Shown piece by piece: positions 13,105-20,992 of a stretch of 23,660 nucleotides of DNA. Under the pieces are notes generated by a model. That model saw only the letters and a list, made by a program, of their open reading frames with translations. It was not told the DNA's origin and ran no database searches. Both the position numbers and the translations under genes were made by a program. The DNA is from a virus, in IMG/VR virus record IMGVR_UViG_3300020053_000679, positions 1-23,660 of that record. The stretch is one strand, 5' to 3'. How positions within the stretch are numbered: position 1 is the stretch's first letter; every line of letters begins with the position of its first letter.

Positions 13105-14770
13105 CCATCACCGAGTAATTTTGTTTTTTCTCAAACCTAACTACACTTCTAAACTTGTCAAACAGTTGATCTCCTTTATGACTTATGACAAATACATTAG
13201 TATCGTTTCCTATTGTATTTAGTAGAGTCATAACGTAGTCTGTTCCGTTATTATCTAGCGAACTATCAAACACTTCATCTAATAGAAGAAGGTTTGTGCT
13301 AGCACTGTTCTTCATTTTAGCAATCGTTCGCCAAGTGAAGATAAGAGCTAAATCAATTCTTTGTTTTTCCCCTTCGCTAAAACTTGCATAACTAAACTTA
13401 TCTCTGTGTCTAGACTTAATTGTTTCTTTGAATGTTTCATCTAAATCAAACTGTACAAAGAAGTCCATCGCTGCTAAGTATTTATTAACCAACTTGTTTA
13501 TAACAGGCAAATATTGGCGGATTATCTTAGTTTTAATACCAGAGTCCTTCAATAGTGCAGAGGCTACATCAAAGTATGTGTTTTCTTCACTCAACGTTGA
13601 ACGCTCTAAATTTTTACTTATAACATCTTTTGCTAAGGCTTTTAGTGTTGTTTTCTCAGCATCAATGTCCGCAACTTTATTTTTAGTGTCGTTAATTTCT
13701 AAATATAATCTTTGTAACACTCTTTGTTCTGTGATGATGTCATTATTAATTCTCATGACTTCTTCATTTAACTCTAAATATTTTTCGTATGCCTCATCAA
13801 CTTCTTTGTATGCCGAGTCTAATTCATTAAGGGCTTGTTCTAACTTATCAACACTATCTGTTTTTTCAGTAGTTATTCGTTCTTTAAATTCGTGTGGGAT
13901 TCCTTGTTTACAGGTTGGGCAGTCTTCGTTGTCGTGGTAGAACTCAAGCTCGGATCTGGATTCTCTGATTCTTCGCTCAATTCCTTTTCTGTACTCAACA
14001 AGCTTTTTCCGCTTAGTCTCGACATCCCCCATTGAATCCTTCTTCTCGATTGTTGTTGTCGCAAGCTTTTCATTCTCTTGAATCGTCTGTTCGAGCTCAT
14101 TTATCTCCTCCTTAATTTTTTCGATTTTGTTAGCTTTGTCTGCCTCGAGAGTTTCAATATACTTTTTCTGCATTGTTGCCCGCTCTTTAGCTAAGTCAAC
14201 ATCAATCTGCAATACTCGTATTTTATCCTTAAGTGCGTTTACTTTGTCCTTCAACACCTTGTTCATTGTAGTGAAGATTTGAATGTCTAGTATGTCCTCA
14301 ATAATTTCTCTACGGGCACCTAAGTGCAACTGCATAAAGGGTGTAAAAGAGGCACTGCCCAAGACACTAATTTGTGTGAAAGATTTGTAATTAAGTTTAA
14401 GGACATTTTCTTCTAAATGTTTTTGATAGTCTCTAACATTAGCATCCTGATTAATTACTTCGCCATCTAGTTCTATTTGGAATACATTAGGAGAAGCGCC
14501 TCGCCTTACCAAGTAATGTTTTTTACCAATGTCAAACTCAACTTCTACTAACAACTTCTTGCCATTAATAGAGTTAATTAATTGTGGTTTGGATATGTTT
14601 CTAAATGGCTTGTTGAACAAAGCATATGTCAATGCGTCTAATATAGTAGACTTGCCACTTCCGTTTTCACCTAACACCAATGTGCTAGGACTTCTATCTA
14701 AGGATACTTCTGTAAAAGCATTGCCCGTCGATAGAAAGTTTTTCCATCTTATAGTTCTAAAGTAAATCAA
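13100..14770 (-). CDS. 46: Recombination nuclease subunit gp46, Rad50-like
   Basis: The 556-aa SMC-like ATPase forms a complex with gp47 that resects DNA ends for recombination-dependent replication. Walker A is GENGSGKST (34-42). Two coiled-coil arms (about 170-280 and 295-400) flank a zinc hook CPTC (284-287). The ABC signature is SFSEGEKQRIDLAL (463-476) and Walker B is LLLLDEVFD (494-502). Length agrees with T4 gp46 (560 aa). The start ATG overlaps the gp47 stop in ATGA. All required motifs appear intact. Confidence 0.95.
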   Translation of the reverse strand: MIYFRTIRWKNFLSTGNAFTEVSLDRSPSTLVLGENGSGKSTILDALTYALFNKPFRNISKPQLINSINGKKLLVEVEFDIGKKHYLVRRGASPNVFQIELDGEVINQDANVRDYQKHLEENVLKLNYKSFTQISVLGSASFTPFMQLHLGARREIIEDILDIQIFTTMNKVLKDKVNALKDKIRVLQIDVDLAKERATMQKKYIETLEADKANKIEKIKEEINELEQTIQENEKLATTTIEKKDSMGDVETKRKKLVEYRKGIERRIRESRSELEFYHDNEDCPTCKQGIPHEFKERITTEKTDSVDKLEQALNELDSAYKEVDEAYEKYLELNEEVMRINNDIITEQRVLQRLYLEINDTKNKVADIDAEKTTLKALAKDVISKNLERSTLSEENTYFDVASALLKDSGIKTKIIRQYLPVINKLVNKYLAAMDFFVQFDLDETFKETIKSRHRDKFSYASFSEGEKQRIDLALIFTWRTIAKMKNSASTNLLLLDEVFDSSLDNNGTDYVMTLLNTIGNDTNVFVISHKGDQLFDKFRSVVRFEKKQNYSVMV

Positions 14771-15822
14771 CCTAAATCCTGTGCTTCAACGTATAGTGAT
14801 TGTAATAAGTTTTTCAATACTTCTTTATCTAATTCGGTTTGTACGCCGTCTACATATTCTTTTAGAAGTGTCATAGTATCATCTAAGTCAACCTCTTCGC
14901 CTATTGCCTCGTCTTCAAACTCAGATAAGTCTTCTAGTATTTTTAATTCTGTTAAGTCTTGTTGATAAAGAGCATCTACAAAACCGTCAAACTTTACATA
15001 ATCTGTTTTCTTAGAAACAATTAACTTGACACAACCATTCCTAATAGAACTAAAGTCAAAATTATCAGCGATGCAACTATCACCTGTGTCGTCGTAATAG
15101 AGTTTATGAAACATTTTAAACGGGTTGTTAATGTATTCCAACTGTTGAGTACCGCTGTCGAATATTGCGAATCCTCTAGGGTCGTCATAGTCGCTCCATG
15201 TAATTTCGTAAGGGTTGCCCATATATGTGATATTGCCCCTAGAATGCCTGTGATGAAAATGACCACTAACCACGAGATCAAAATCACGAAAGCCAGAAGG
15301 ATCCATGCCATGAGGGTTAGCCATGCCTCGATACATATCATAGCCTGAGAATTCAAAATGCCCGAAACAAACTTTTGCGTCCGTTTCTTTGACTCGTTCC
15401 ATAGTGCTGTGATAGTTCTCACCGCAGAGCCAAGGTAAGAAGAGTATTTTTGTACCATCTAAGTCTATCTCCGTAGGTTCTTCACAAACAATTACGTTTT
15501 CATATTCAGACAACAACAACTCAGGAGAGTTGACATTGTTTGTGTTTTTATAATATGTATCATGGTTGCCGGGTATCATTTGTATATCAATACCCAACTC
15601 CCGAGCCTTGTCAAAAAAGTATTCTTTGCAAGACTTAAGCGTATTATAGTTTATATATTTACGCCTATCGAATGTATCTCCTAAGTCAAAGATGGTTTTA
15701 ATGCCATGCTCTTCTAGATAAGGAAAGAAACATTCTGTATAAAATTTTCTAAAGAAGTTATCAAATTGCTGAGAATCACTTCTAGCACCAAAGTGCAAGT
15801 CTGTAATAAGGGCTACTTTCAA
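14767..15822 (-). CDS. 47: Recombination nuclease subunit gp47, Mre11-like
   Basis: The product is the metallophosphoesterase partner of gp46. Manganese-binding motifs are in order: ITDLHFG (6-12), DLGDTFDRR, PGNHDTY, FGHFEFSG and SGHFHHRHS. I chose the TTG start at 15822, giving 351 aa and the typical beginning MKVALITDLHFGARSD, because GAGAGG lies just upstream. A GTG start at 15864 would give 365 aa and extend into queD by 38 bases. Gene pairing with gp46 is as in T4. The C-terminal region after about 270 is acidic. Confidence 0.95.
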   Translation of the reverse strand: MKVALITDLHFGARSDSQQFDNFFRKFYTECFFPYLEEHGIKTIFDLGDTFDRRKYINYNTLKSCKEYFFDKARELGIDIQMIPGNHDTYYKNTNNVNSPELLLSEYENVIVCEEPTEIDLDGTKILFLPWLCGENYHSTMERVKETDAKVCFGHFEFSGYDMYRGMANPHGMDPSGFRDFDLVVSGHFHHRHSRGNITYMGNPYEITWSDYDDPRGFAIFDSGTQQLEYINNPFKMFHKLYYDDTGDSCIADNFDFSSIRNGCVKLIVSKKTDYVKFDGFVDALYQQDLTELKILEDLSEFEDEAIGEEVDLDDTMTLLKEYVDGVQTELDKEVLKNLLQSLYVEAQDLG

Positions 15823-15826
15823 GGGT

Positions 15827-16270
15827 CTACCTCTCGTAGATCGCTGAGTTGGCTCCGTGTTCACTTACTTCACAACTAACAGCAAAGCATCTACCATCTG
15901 TCATTTCTTTTACCAAAGCGTCTGCCTTATGGAATGCGTGTTCCGCAAATTTTTCACAACCAACGCCTGGCATAACAACAACCTTGGCAAGGCCTTTTGC
16001 TTCCAGTTCTAGTAAGTCTTTCATAAAAGGATCATCTCTATCCACAACCAATGTATGGTCAAAGCTAGACTTTAGCCATTCTTTTAGAATTTTTAACCCA
16101 CCAAAGTCTACCACCCAGTTTTTATCATCGAGAACTTCTGCTCCGAATTTAAAACTGAAAGCTAAAGAGTATCCATGTAGTAAACTGCAATGGCTATGGA
16201 AAGCATTTGGTTGTCGGAAAACACAAGATAGTCCTTCGTTGTGTCCATATGTTTTAGTAGAATAGTTCAT
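15827..16270 (-). CDS. queD: 6-carboxytetrahydropterin synthase, QueD family
   Basis: The 147-aa T-fold enzyme should convert 7,8-dihydroneopterin triphosphate to 6-carboxy-5,6,7,8-tetrahydropterin, step two of 7-deazaguanine synthesis. The features are STKTYGHNEGLSC (4-16), HSHCSLLHGY (25-34, metal and catalytic region), WVVDFGGLK, FDHTLV, GCEKFAEHAF and VSEHGANSAIY. The pattern matches a bacterial QueD-like subfamily with LHGY instead of HGH, so one zinc ligand is non-standard. It is separated from FolE and QueE by about 4 kb and lies just before gp47. The call is good at family level; 6-pyruvoyl-tetrahydropterin activity is the main alternative. Confidence 0.88.
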   Translation of the reverse strand: MNYSTKTYGHNEGLSCVFRQPNAFHSHCSLLHGYSLAFSFKFGAEVLDDKNWVVDFGGLKILKEWLKSSFDHTLVVDRDDPFMKDLLELEAKGLAKVVVMPGVGCEKFAEHAFHKADALVKEMTDGRCFAVSCEVSEHGANSAIYER

Positions 16271-16273
16271 AAT

Positions 16274-17344
16274 TTATTGACCTCTCATGTTATTATATAT
16301 GTTAGTACCTGAGAAGAAATCTGTATTGAGGTACTCTAGATTGTTTTTAATGTGTGGTAAGAATTTATTAAAGCAAGTCATGTAATTTTCAATCTTAGAA
16401 ATTAGTTCTGACTTGTGCAAGATATAACCCTTCATACTAGATGTCCATTGACTAGGATACCTAAATACATCATCATACATTTCAGTATAACTCAACCTAT
16501 CAGGTACCATAGGAATGCCACCGTTAGCTAATATCTCATAGCAACTAATACCTAAAGTTTCTTGCAAGTTAGCACTAAAGACTATCTTAGCCTGTGCTAA
16601 CAACTTGTAATATTCTGCCTTTGTTAGTTCTTGTTCCTGACAAACTACCCACTCGTATTGTGGCATAGATTTTGCCAAGTCTTTAAAGATGTCTAATTGT
16701 TTTTCTGGTGCAAGTCTGTGAGGGAATAGTATTAAGTCTTTTTTCTCCTCAAGTTGCTTTGGCTCAGAGAAGATATACTCCATAGGCCAACCTGCTCGTG
16801 TAATTTTACCTGAAGGCATATAATGCATCTTTGCTAATCTAGTTTCTTCTACTAGCAAGTTTTCCATAAACATTTCAATATGAAAGTTTGTAGCAAAGTA
16901 ATTGTAATCAATTGCGTGAAAGAATGCCTTCTCTGTATGTCTAACCCACTTTGCTTTACCTATAAGTCTACCTAAGAAGTCTTGTGGATCATAACTGCCG
17001 GCGTGCCAAAGTGCGTGTATTTTTACTTTGATACCTAACAGTTCTGACATATATTTAAGATTGATAATACCTGGGTGCCATGCATCTGCAAATAAGAAGT
17101 GGTCGCCTTCTTTTACTTTGTTGTCTGTAAATAGTTCTGCAACTTTTCTTACTTGTTCTGCTTTGTAAACATTAGTACCTGAGAAGTTTAGAAATGCACC
17201 AGGTGTTGTACAGGCTGCAATGTCTTCGGGCCCGTCAATTACAACTACCTCTTGTGCGTGTTCAGCTAACATCATAGGGAAGTGATCCTTCCACTCAGAT
17301 GTATATCTAGTCTCTACACTTTCTAAATCAATTAAATAAATCAT
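16274..17344 (-). CDS. GT-B fold glycosyltransferase (GT4-like)
   Basis: The 356-aa protein has the C-terminal nucleotide-sugar domain of retaining GT-B enzymes: ILFPHRLAPEKQL (205-217) and an EX7E motif from Glu262 to Glu270 (ETLGISCYE), followed by NGGIPMVPDRLSYTEMY. The N-terminal half (about 1-180) would bind the acceptor. No membrane segment or signal is present, so it acts in the cytosol. It lies between queD and a T-fold gene, which raises the possibility that it glycosylates a modified base in phage DNA or tRNA. Lipid, protein or glycan acceptors are equally open. The start overlaps the T-fold gene by 17 bases. Confidence 0.85.
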   Translation of the reverse strand: MIYLIDLESVETRYTSEWKDHFPMMLAEHAQEVVVIDGPEDIAACTTPGAFLNFSGTNVYKAEQVRKVAELFTDNKVKEGDHFLFADAWHPGIINLKYMSELLGIKVKIHALWHAGSYDPQDFLGRLIGKAKWVRHTEKAFFHAIDYNYFATNFHIEMFMENLLVEETRLAKMHYMPSGKITRAGWPMEYIFSEPKQLEEKKDLILFPHRLAPEKQLDIFKDLAKSMPQYEWVVCQEQELTKAEYYKLLAQAKIVFSANLQETLGISCYEILANGGIPMVPDRLSYTEMYDDVFRYPSQWTSSMKGYILHKSELISKIENYMTCFNKFLPHIKNNLEYLNTDFFSGTNIYNNMRGQ

Positions 17345-17690
17345 TCTCTAATATACCACCATTTTCATCATCTTCATAAACTTCAACTCTAACACCACGC
17401 TTAGGATAATTAATCTCTAAATAGTCTAACAAGTCTTCTGCTAACATCTCACAAGATTTATAATCCAACTGTAGAGTTCCATTCTCAAACAAGTTTTCTA
17501 GTTCACGTTTAAATAAAATAAATTCTACGTCTCTGTCGTTATGTTCAACGGACAATGTAACGTAGAAGTGAAAGATGTGTCTGTGAGGATATTGTAAAAA
17601 CTCTACTCCTTTCAGATTCTTAGCGTCTGGGTATTTGTGAATGCCTTCTTTTTGAAAGCTTACTTTAATGTATCTATTAGCAACTGGCAT
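17328..17690 (-). CDS. Divergent T-fold protein, QueD-like
   Basis: The 120-aa protein appears distantly related to QueD/PTPS. PHRHIFHFYVTLSVEH (35-50) is placed like the metal-binding HGH strand, with His36, His38 and His41. EFILFKRELENLF (56-68) matches the DFAELK helix. CEMLAEDLLDYL (80-91) matches PTSExLAxxI, and VEVYEDDENGG (102-112) matches VxVxET. This is a by-eye match and not proven. I chose ATG 17690 because GGAGTGG precedes it; a longer frame from 17768 would overlap the upstream gene by 92 bases. It sits between a conserved phage gene and the glycosyltransferase, close to queD. Confidence 0.6.
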   Translation of the reverse strand: MPVANRYIKVSFQKEGIHKYPDAKNLKGVEFLQYPHRHIFHFYVTLSVEHNDRDVEFILFKRELENLFENGTLQLDYKSCEMLAEDLLDYLEINYPKRGVRVEVYEDDENGGILENDLFN

Positions 17691-18222
17691 TAAACCACTC
17701 CGGTGTTTGTCTGTTTGTCCACTTAGCAAAATGCTGTTTGTACATATTATAATAGTTACGATATGCATCTACAACATTGGGCATCTTAGCATCGTCTGGC
17801 ATTGCTTGTGGCATAGGTGTTAAAGGTCCTTTCGGAATATTAACGGGTTCGAGACATAGTATATACTCTAACTTCTGCTGTGTCAAGTGCAATTTGCCAT
17901 AACGTAGCGTATACTCTTTACAAAGAGCCTGCCACATAGCAAACAGATAATTATAATTTTCGTTGGAGGCTCTAGTCCATATGCCTGAAGGGTGATTGAC
18001 GTGGGAAGCTTTGTATACGACATCTTCCATATGTTGTTGCGGTAAAAACCAACGCTTGATGCGTCGATTGTTTGCTGTTTTATCAACATATAATTTGCCA
18101 TCAAGTACACGATGTGCTGTAGACATCAACTGTGCATACTCAATAATCATTTTAACCACGTGCTTGTCGCAATGCATCTCAGCAGCGACTTGTGGGTCTT
18201 CGTGTAAAGCAAATACGTTCAT
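17677..18222 (-). CDS. Conserved phage protein with CDKHVVKM motif, unknown function
   Basis: The 181-aa protein starts MNVFALHEDPQVAAEMHCDK and carries HCDKHVVKMIIEYAQLMSTAHR (17-38), then HPSGIWTRAS and RYGKLH. I recognise this as a family seen in many phages, usually without a function. Its conserved Cys, His, Asp and Lys near the N terminus suggest an enzyme or a metal site. I chose ATG 18222 because AAGGAG lies 7 bases upstream and the transcript from the promoter at 18245-18273 begins just before. It is the first gene of the long second operon. Confidence 0.7.
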   Translation of the reverse strand: MNVFALHEDPQVAAEMHCDKHVVKMIIEYAQLMSTAHRVLDGKLYVDKTANNRRIKRWFLPQQHMEDVVYKASHVNHPSGIWTRASNENYNYLFAMWQALCKEYTLRYGKLHLTQQKLEYILCLEPVNIPKGPLTPMPQAMPDDAKMPNVVDAYRNYYNMYKQHFAKWTNRQTPEWFNASC

Positions 18223-18244
18223 AGAGTTCTCCTTATTTTTGTAA

Positions 18245-18273
18245 ATTATACACTGACGTTTTATAAAAGTCAA
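18245..18273 (-). promoter_or_regulatory. Sigma70-like promoter for the gp46/47-queD operon
   Basis: TTGACT (18273-18268), 17 bases, and perfect TATAAT (18250-18245) on the minus strand. The start site would be near 18238, 16 bases before the ATG at 18222. It is preceded by GC like the other members of the set and starts just after the dsbA-like stop. Confidence 0.85.
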
Positions 18274-18280
18274 GCATTAT

Positions 18281-18511
18281 TTACCCCATAATGTTAGAGA
18301 ACAACTCCTCGAATTCACTGTTCAGACTGCTCTCTTCTTGGAAGTTTTGCTTGTGATATACACGAGCCATCTTGCGAAGTAGTCTTCGATCAATACCTTC
18401 TTCCTCATTAATCTTTTTAATAATTTCTCGTACCAACTCTTTCTCAGCATCTGAGCGTGTCATTGAGTTTGAGATTTCAACAATTGCGTTTTTAATTTTT
18501 TGTGCGTCCAT
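18281..18511 (-). CDS. dsbA: DsbA-like double-stranded DNA-binding protein
   Basis: The 76-aa helical, charged protein resembles T4 DsbA, a small DNA-binding protein linked to late transcription. The best match is EEEGIDRRLLRKMARVYHKQN (36-56), close to the T4 segment with GVDGKMFNRLLALYHKDN. The C terminus SEFEELFSNIM also resembles the T4 end. The start has AGGAG overlapping the previous stop, and the same TATATTATG initiation word as gp45 and QueE. It lies at the end of the deazaguanine operon. Confidence 0.65.
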   Translation of the reverse strand: MDAQKIKNAIVEISNSMTRSDAEKELVREIIKKINEEEGIDRRLLRKMARVYHKQNFQEESSLNSEFEELFSNIMG

Positions 18512-18520
18512 AATATACTC

Positions 18521-19786
18521 CTAAAATAAATCTTCAAGTGAAAGTGGTGCCTCGTCCTTGACTGGTGCAGATTTCATTCTACCACCTAAGTAAGGATTGT
18601 TAAACCACGAGTTAAAACCGTCTAAGTCTTTTACATCATATAGATTTCTATATTCTCCTTCTAGTTTTAATTTGTGTGCAAACTTTAATAGCTCTTCTGG
18701 AGAGTTTAAAATTTTCTCCACGTGCTTAGTAAAATTGTGAATAGACATTAAGATGAACGCTGTGCGTATCTTTATCCAGTTATTAAGGTTAGTGTTACTC
18801 TCTAACCATGTTGTGCTATTTGTGTTCATAATTCGATGGAATTCTTTAACATCTACGCCTAAATCAACCACTTTTTGAACATCTGTGTACATTTCTTGAT
18901 AGTAGTTACTAAACTGTCGGTTAAACTTAACTGTCTTTCCATTCATATAATACAGTCCAGTTTCAACAGCACGACTGTGAGTTGTACTATCATAAGATAT
19001 TTTTACATCTTTATACAAGCCATTCTGTAGGAATATAATGTAAGGTAACAAACGTCTAAGGGCACCAACACCTAGAATGTGAATGTGCAATGTGCCGTTC
19101 TCATTTCTAATAGGAACCTGTGATGCAATAAAGGCACGTTGAATATCTTCTAAGTTGCCTGTACCTAATGCCGCGGCACCCATTGCGATACCACCGAGCT
19201 TATTATGTTTTTCGGTTGGGATCTCTTCTAGGATATATTTTGCCCATTCCATATATGTTTCGTAGCAATTGCCTTGTAGAATAACAAAAGGTTTACAGTT
19301 GCTATTATGTTGATCAAAGACTTCAAATTGTCTTTTAATATTTCTGCCTGTAATCCTAGCGCAGTTCTCGTGTCCATCTCTGTCAAAGAACCTACCCTTA
19401 ACATCATTACGATCTGAACGATCGCCTACAAGCGTAACGGGTATCTCATCAAAGCACATACCAACATCAGCATACTTTGCCTGATTCTCGTAGACTTTAT
19501 CTTTTAGTTCTTCGGTAATTGTTTTACCTTGTGTAACAACCTGAAGACCGCCTGAGTCTGCATGGATAGAGTGAACATTGGGTGTATAAACTTTGAACCT
19601 GTCGCCAAAGCTAGACTCTGTGTGTGCATTGTAAAGCATTGAAAACTCGTGGGAGTTTACATTGTTCACAGTTTTGTTTAGCAAGTCGTTTACAATTGCC
19701 GAGTTTATTTCATCGCCTGCAATCTTTGGATTGCTTAGTCTCATGTATGAGGTGCCGGATACGACATATTCTAGTTTATGGTTCAT
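18521..19786 (-). CDS. dpdA: DpdA-like TGT-fold DNA transglycosylase
   Basis: The 421-aa protein resembles tRNA-guanine transglycosylases and their phage relative DpdA, which swaps guanine in DNA for a 7-deazaguanine base. HADSGGLQ (75-82) matches the substrate-binding DSGGFQ with Asp77. GGIAMGAAALG (198-208) and IHILGVGALRR (235-245) match the glycine-rich barrel segments. ISYDSTTHSR (263-272) is where TGT has its nucleophilic Asp, here Asp266. TGT's usual C-terminal zinc site (CxCxxC) is not seen, which favours DNA-type DpdA over bacterial TGT. It is co-transcribed with FolE and QueE. The final residues PLSLEDLF resemble clamp-binding tails. The start overlaps the exonuclease stop in ATGA. 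Confidence 0.82.
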   Translation of the reverse strand: MNHKLEYVVSGTSYMRLSNPKIAGDEINSAIVNDLLNKTVNNVNSHEFSMLYNAHTESSFGDRFKVYTPNVHSIHADSGGLQVVTQGKTITEELKDKVYENQAKYADVGMCFDEIPVTLVGDRSDRNDVKGRFFDRDGHENCARITGRNIKRQFEVFDQHNSNCKPFVILQGNCYETYMEWAKYILEEIPTEKHNKLGGIAMGAAALGTGNLEDIQRAFIASQVPIRNENGTLHIHILGVGALRRLLPYIIFLQNGLYKDVKISYDSTTHSRAVETGLYYMNGKTVKFNRQFSNYYQEMYTDVQKVVDLGVDVKEFHRIMNTNSTTWLESNTNLNNWIKIRTAFILMSIHNFTKHVEKILNSPEELLKFAHKLKLEGEYRNLYDVKDLDGFNSWFNNPYLGGRMKSAPVKDEAPLSLEDLF

Positions 19787-20322
19787 GATTTTAGTATTTC
19801 TAATATGAGTTTCGCCTCTGCTTGGGCGTCATGTAGAGCATTGTGATTAACACCTGTTTTTTCTAAACGCTTACCTAATACATTAGCAAGTGTTCTTAAA
19901 CAGTAGATATCCCAAAACTTCCATGGAAATTTATCTATTGCTGGTCTGCTTTCATTCCAGCCAGTAGCATTAAAGGCGTTCTCTAAAAGTACAACATCAA
20001 AGTTCGCACCGAAGCCCCAGATAGGAATGGATTTGTCGCCATAAAATAATGCGAACTTATCAAGTGCCTCGTCTAAAGGAACAGGATCTACTTGCCAAGC
20101 CTTACGTGCTTCTGGAGATTGTTCTTTCCACCAATTAATTGTATGTGGATCAATAGCTAGCCCATAACTTTTACAAGAGCTAGGATCAATGTTGATAAAG
20201 AATGTATCCAAGATACCTTCGTTGATTGAAAAAGCAACAGCGCCAATTGAAACAATGCAACCGTTTGATTTGGTGCTTAGTGTTTCTAAGTCAACGACTA
20301 TTTGTCTTTTAGAGGGATCCAT
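19783..20322 (-). CDS. DEDDh 3'-5' exonuclease
   Basis: The 179-aa protein belongs to the DnaQ/RNase T-like superfamily. The acidic catalytic residues are Asp11 and Glu13 in VDLETL, Asp109 in GANFDVVLLENAF, and His160 with Asp165 in HNALHDAQAEAK. It resembles the exonuclease-domain family that includes T4 DexA-like enzymes. It could process DNA ends or RNA, or degrade host DNA; the substrate cannot be read from sequence. It lies between FolE (14-base overlap) and the DpdA-like gene (ATGA overlap), so it is produced together with the base-modification enzymes and may do a linked repair step. Confidence 0.87.
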   Translation of the reverse strand: MDPSKRQIVVDLETLSTKSNGCIVSIGAVAFSINEGILDTFFINIDPSSCKSYGLAIDPHTINWWKEQSPEARKAWQVDPVPLDEALDKFALFYGDKSIPIWGFGANFDVVLLENAFNATGWNESRPAIDKFPWKFWDIYCLRTLANVLGKRLEKTGVNHNALHDAQAEAKLILEILKS

Positions 20323-20992
20323 TACCCAACTCCTGTAATTGTATGTTGTGCATAAATTCGTTTTTAAGTGCTGAGTCTGTTCTCAACAAACCTTTTAGCA
20401 CAGTGGTTTGTGTACTACTGTTAGAAGATCTAATGCCACGGTTTTCGCAACAACCATGTCTCGCTCTAATGTAAACACCGACTGCTTTAGATTTAGTCAA
20501 TTCCTCAATTTTCTTGGCAATCATTTCTGTTAGTTCTTCTTGTAAGTGTCCACGTGCTGACAAGTGCTGTGCAATTCTAGTGTATTTGCTTAAACCGATA
20601 ACTTCTTCGCCTGGCATACAAGCAATATAACATACACCTTGAACTGGTTGATGATGGTGTGAACACATGGATTTAATATCACTTCTAATAACAATCAACT
20701 GTTCATAGGCATCATCATTTGGAAAGGCAGTAACTTTAGGCTCTGGTTCGTAGCGACCACCCATGATTTCGTTGTAATACATCTTAGCTAAGCGCCTAGG
20801 TGTATCTTTACTGTTGGGGTCATTCTCTCTATCAATAAGTAGAGAGTCAATAACTGCCTCAAATTTTTCTGTTAATTCATCAATCAAGTCTTGATGTTCT
20901 TGTTCTGAGATATGCTGAGCGATGTTATCACTAGCAAAATAACGAACATTGTTCGTCTTTAGTCTCTCTATAATTGTTTTACTTACGCTCAT
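20309..20992 (-). CDS. folE: GTP cyclohydrolase I
   Basis: The 227-aa enzyme converts GTP to 7,8-dihydroneopterin triphosphate, the entry step of 7-deazaguanine (and folate) synthesis. Zinc ligands are Cys110 and His113 in SMCSHHHQPVQG and Cys181 in RHGCCENRG. GLSKYTRI (133-140), ARGHLQEELT (146-155) and the DTPRRLAKMY helix are all intact. I chose ATG 20992 because GGGAG lies 5 bases upstream and the ATG overlaps the phosphoribosyltransferase stop in ATGA; an in-frame TTG at 21019 is less likely. Its neighbours QueE and DpdA indicate use in DNA modification rather than folate supply. Confidence 0.95.
   Translation of the reverse strand: MSVSKTIIERLKTNNVRYFASDNIAQHISEQEHQDLIDELTEKFEAVIDSLLIDRENDPNSKDTPRRLAKMYYNEIMGGRYEPEPKVTAFPNDDAYEQLIVIRSDIKSMCSHHHQPVQGVCYIACMPGEEVIGLSKYTRIAQHLSARGHLQEELTEMIAKKIEELTKSKAVGVYIRARHGCCENRGIRSSNSSTQTTVLKGLLRTDSALKNEFMHNIQLQELGNGSL

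Noticed and set aside
13428-13940. 170-aa open frame on the plus strand
   Set aside because: It lies wholly antisense to the gp46 coiled coil, has no clear ribosome binding site and no recognisable domain. It is a shadow of the real gene.
15849-16265. 138-aa open frame on the plus strand
   Set aside because: It is antisense to queD over almost its whole length, and queD has strong family motifs.
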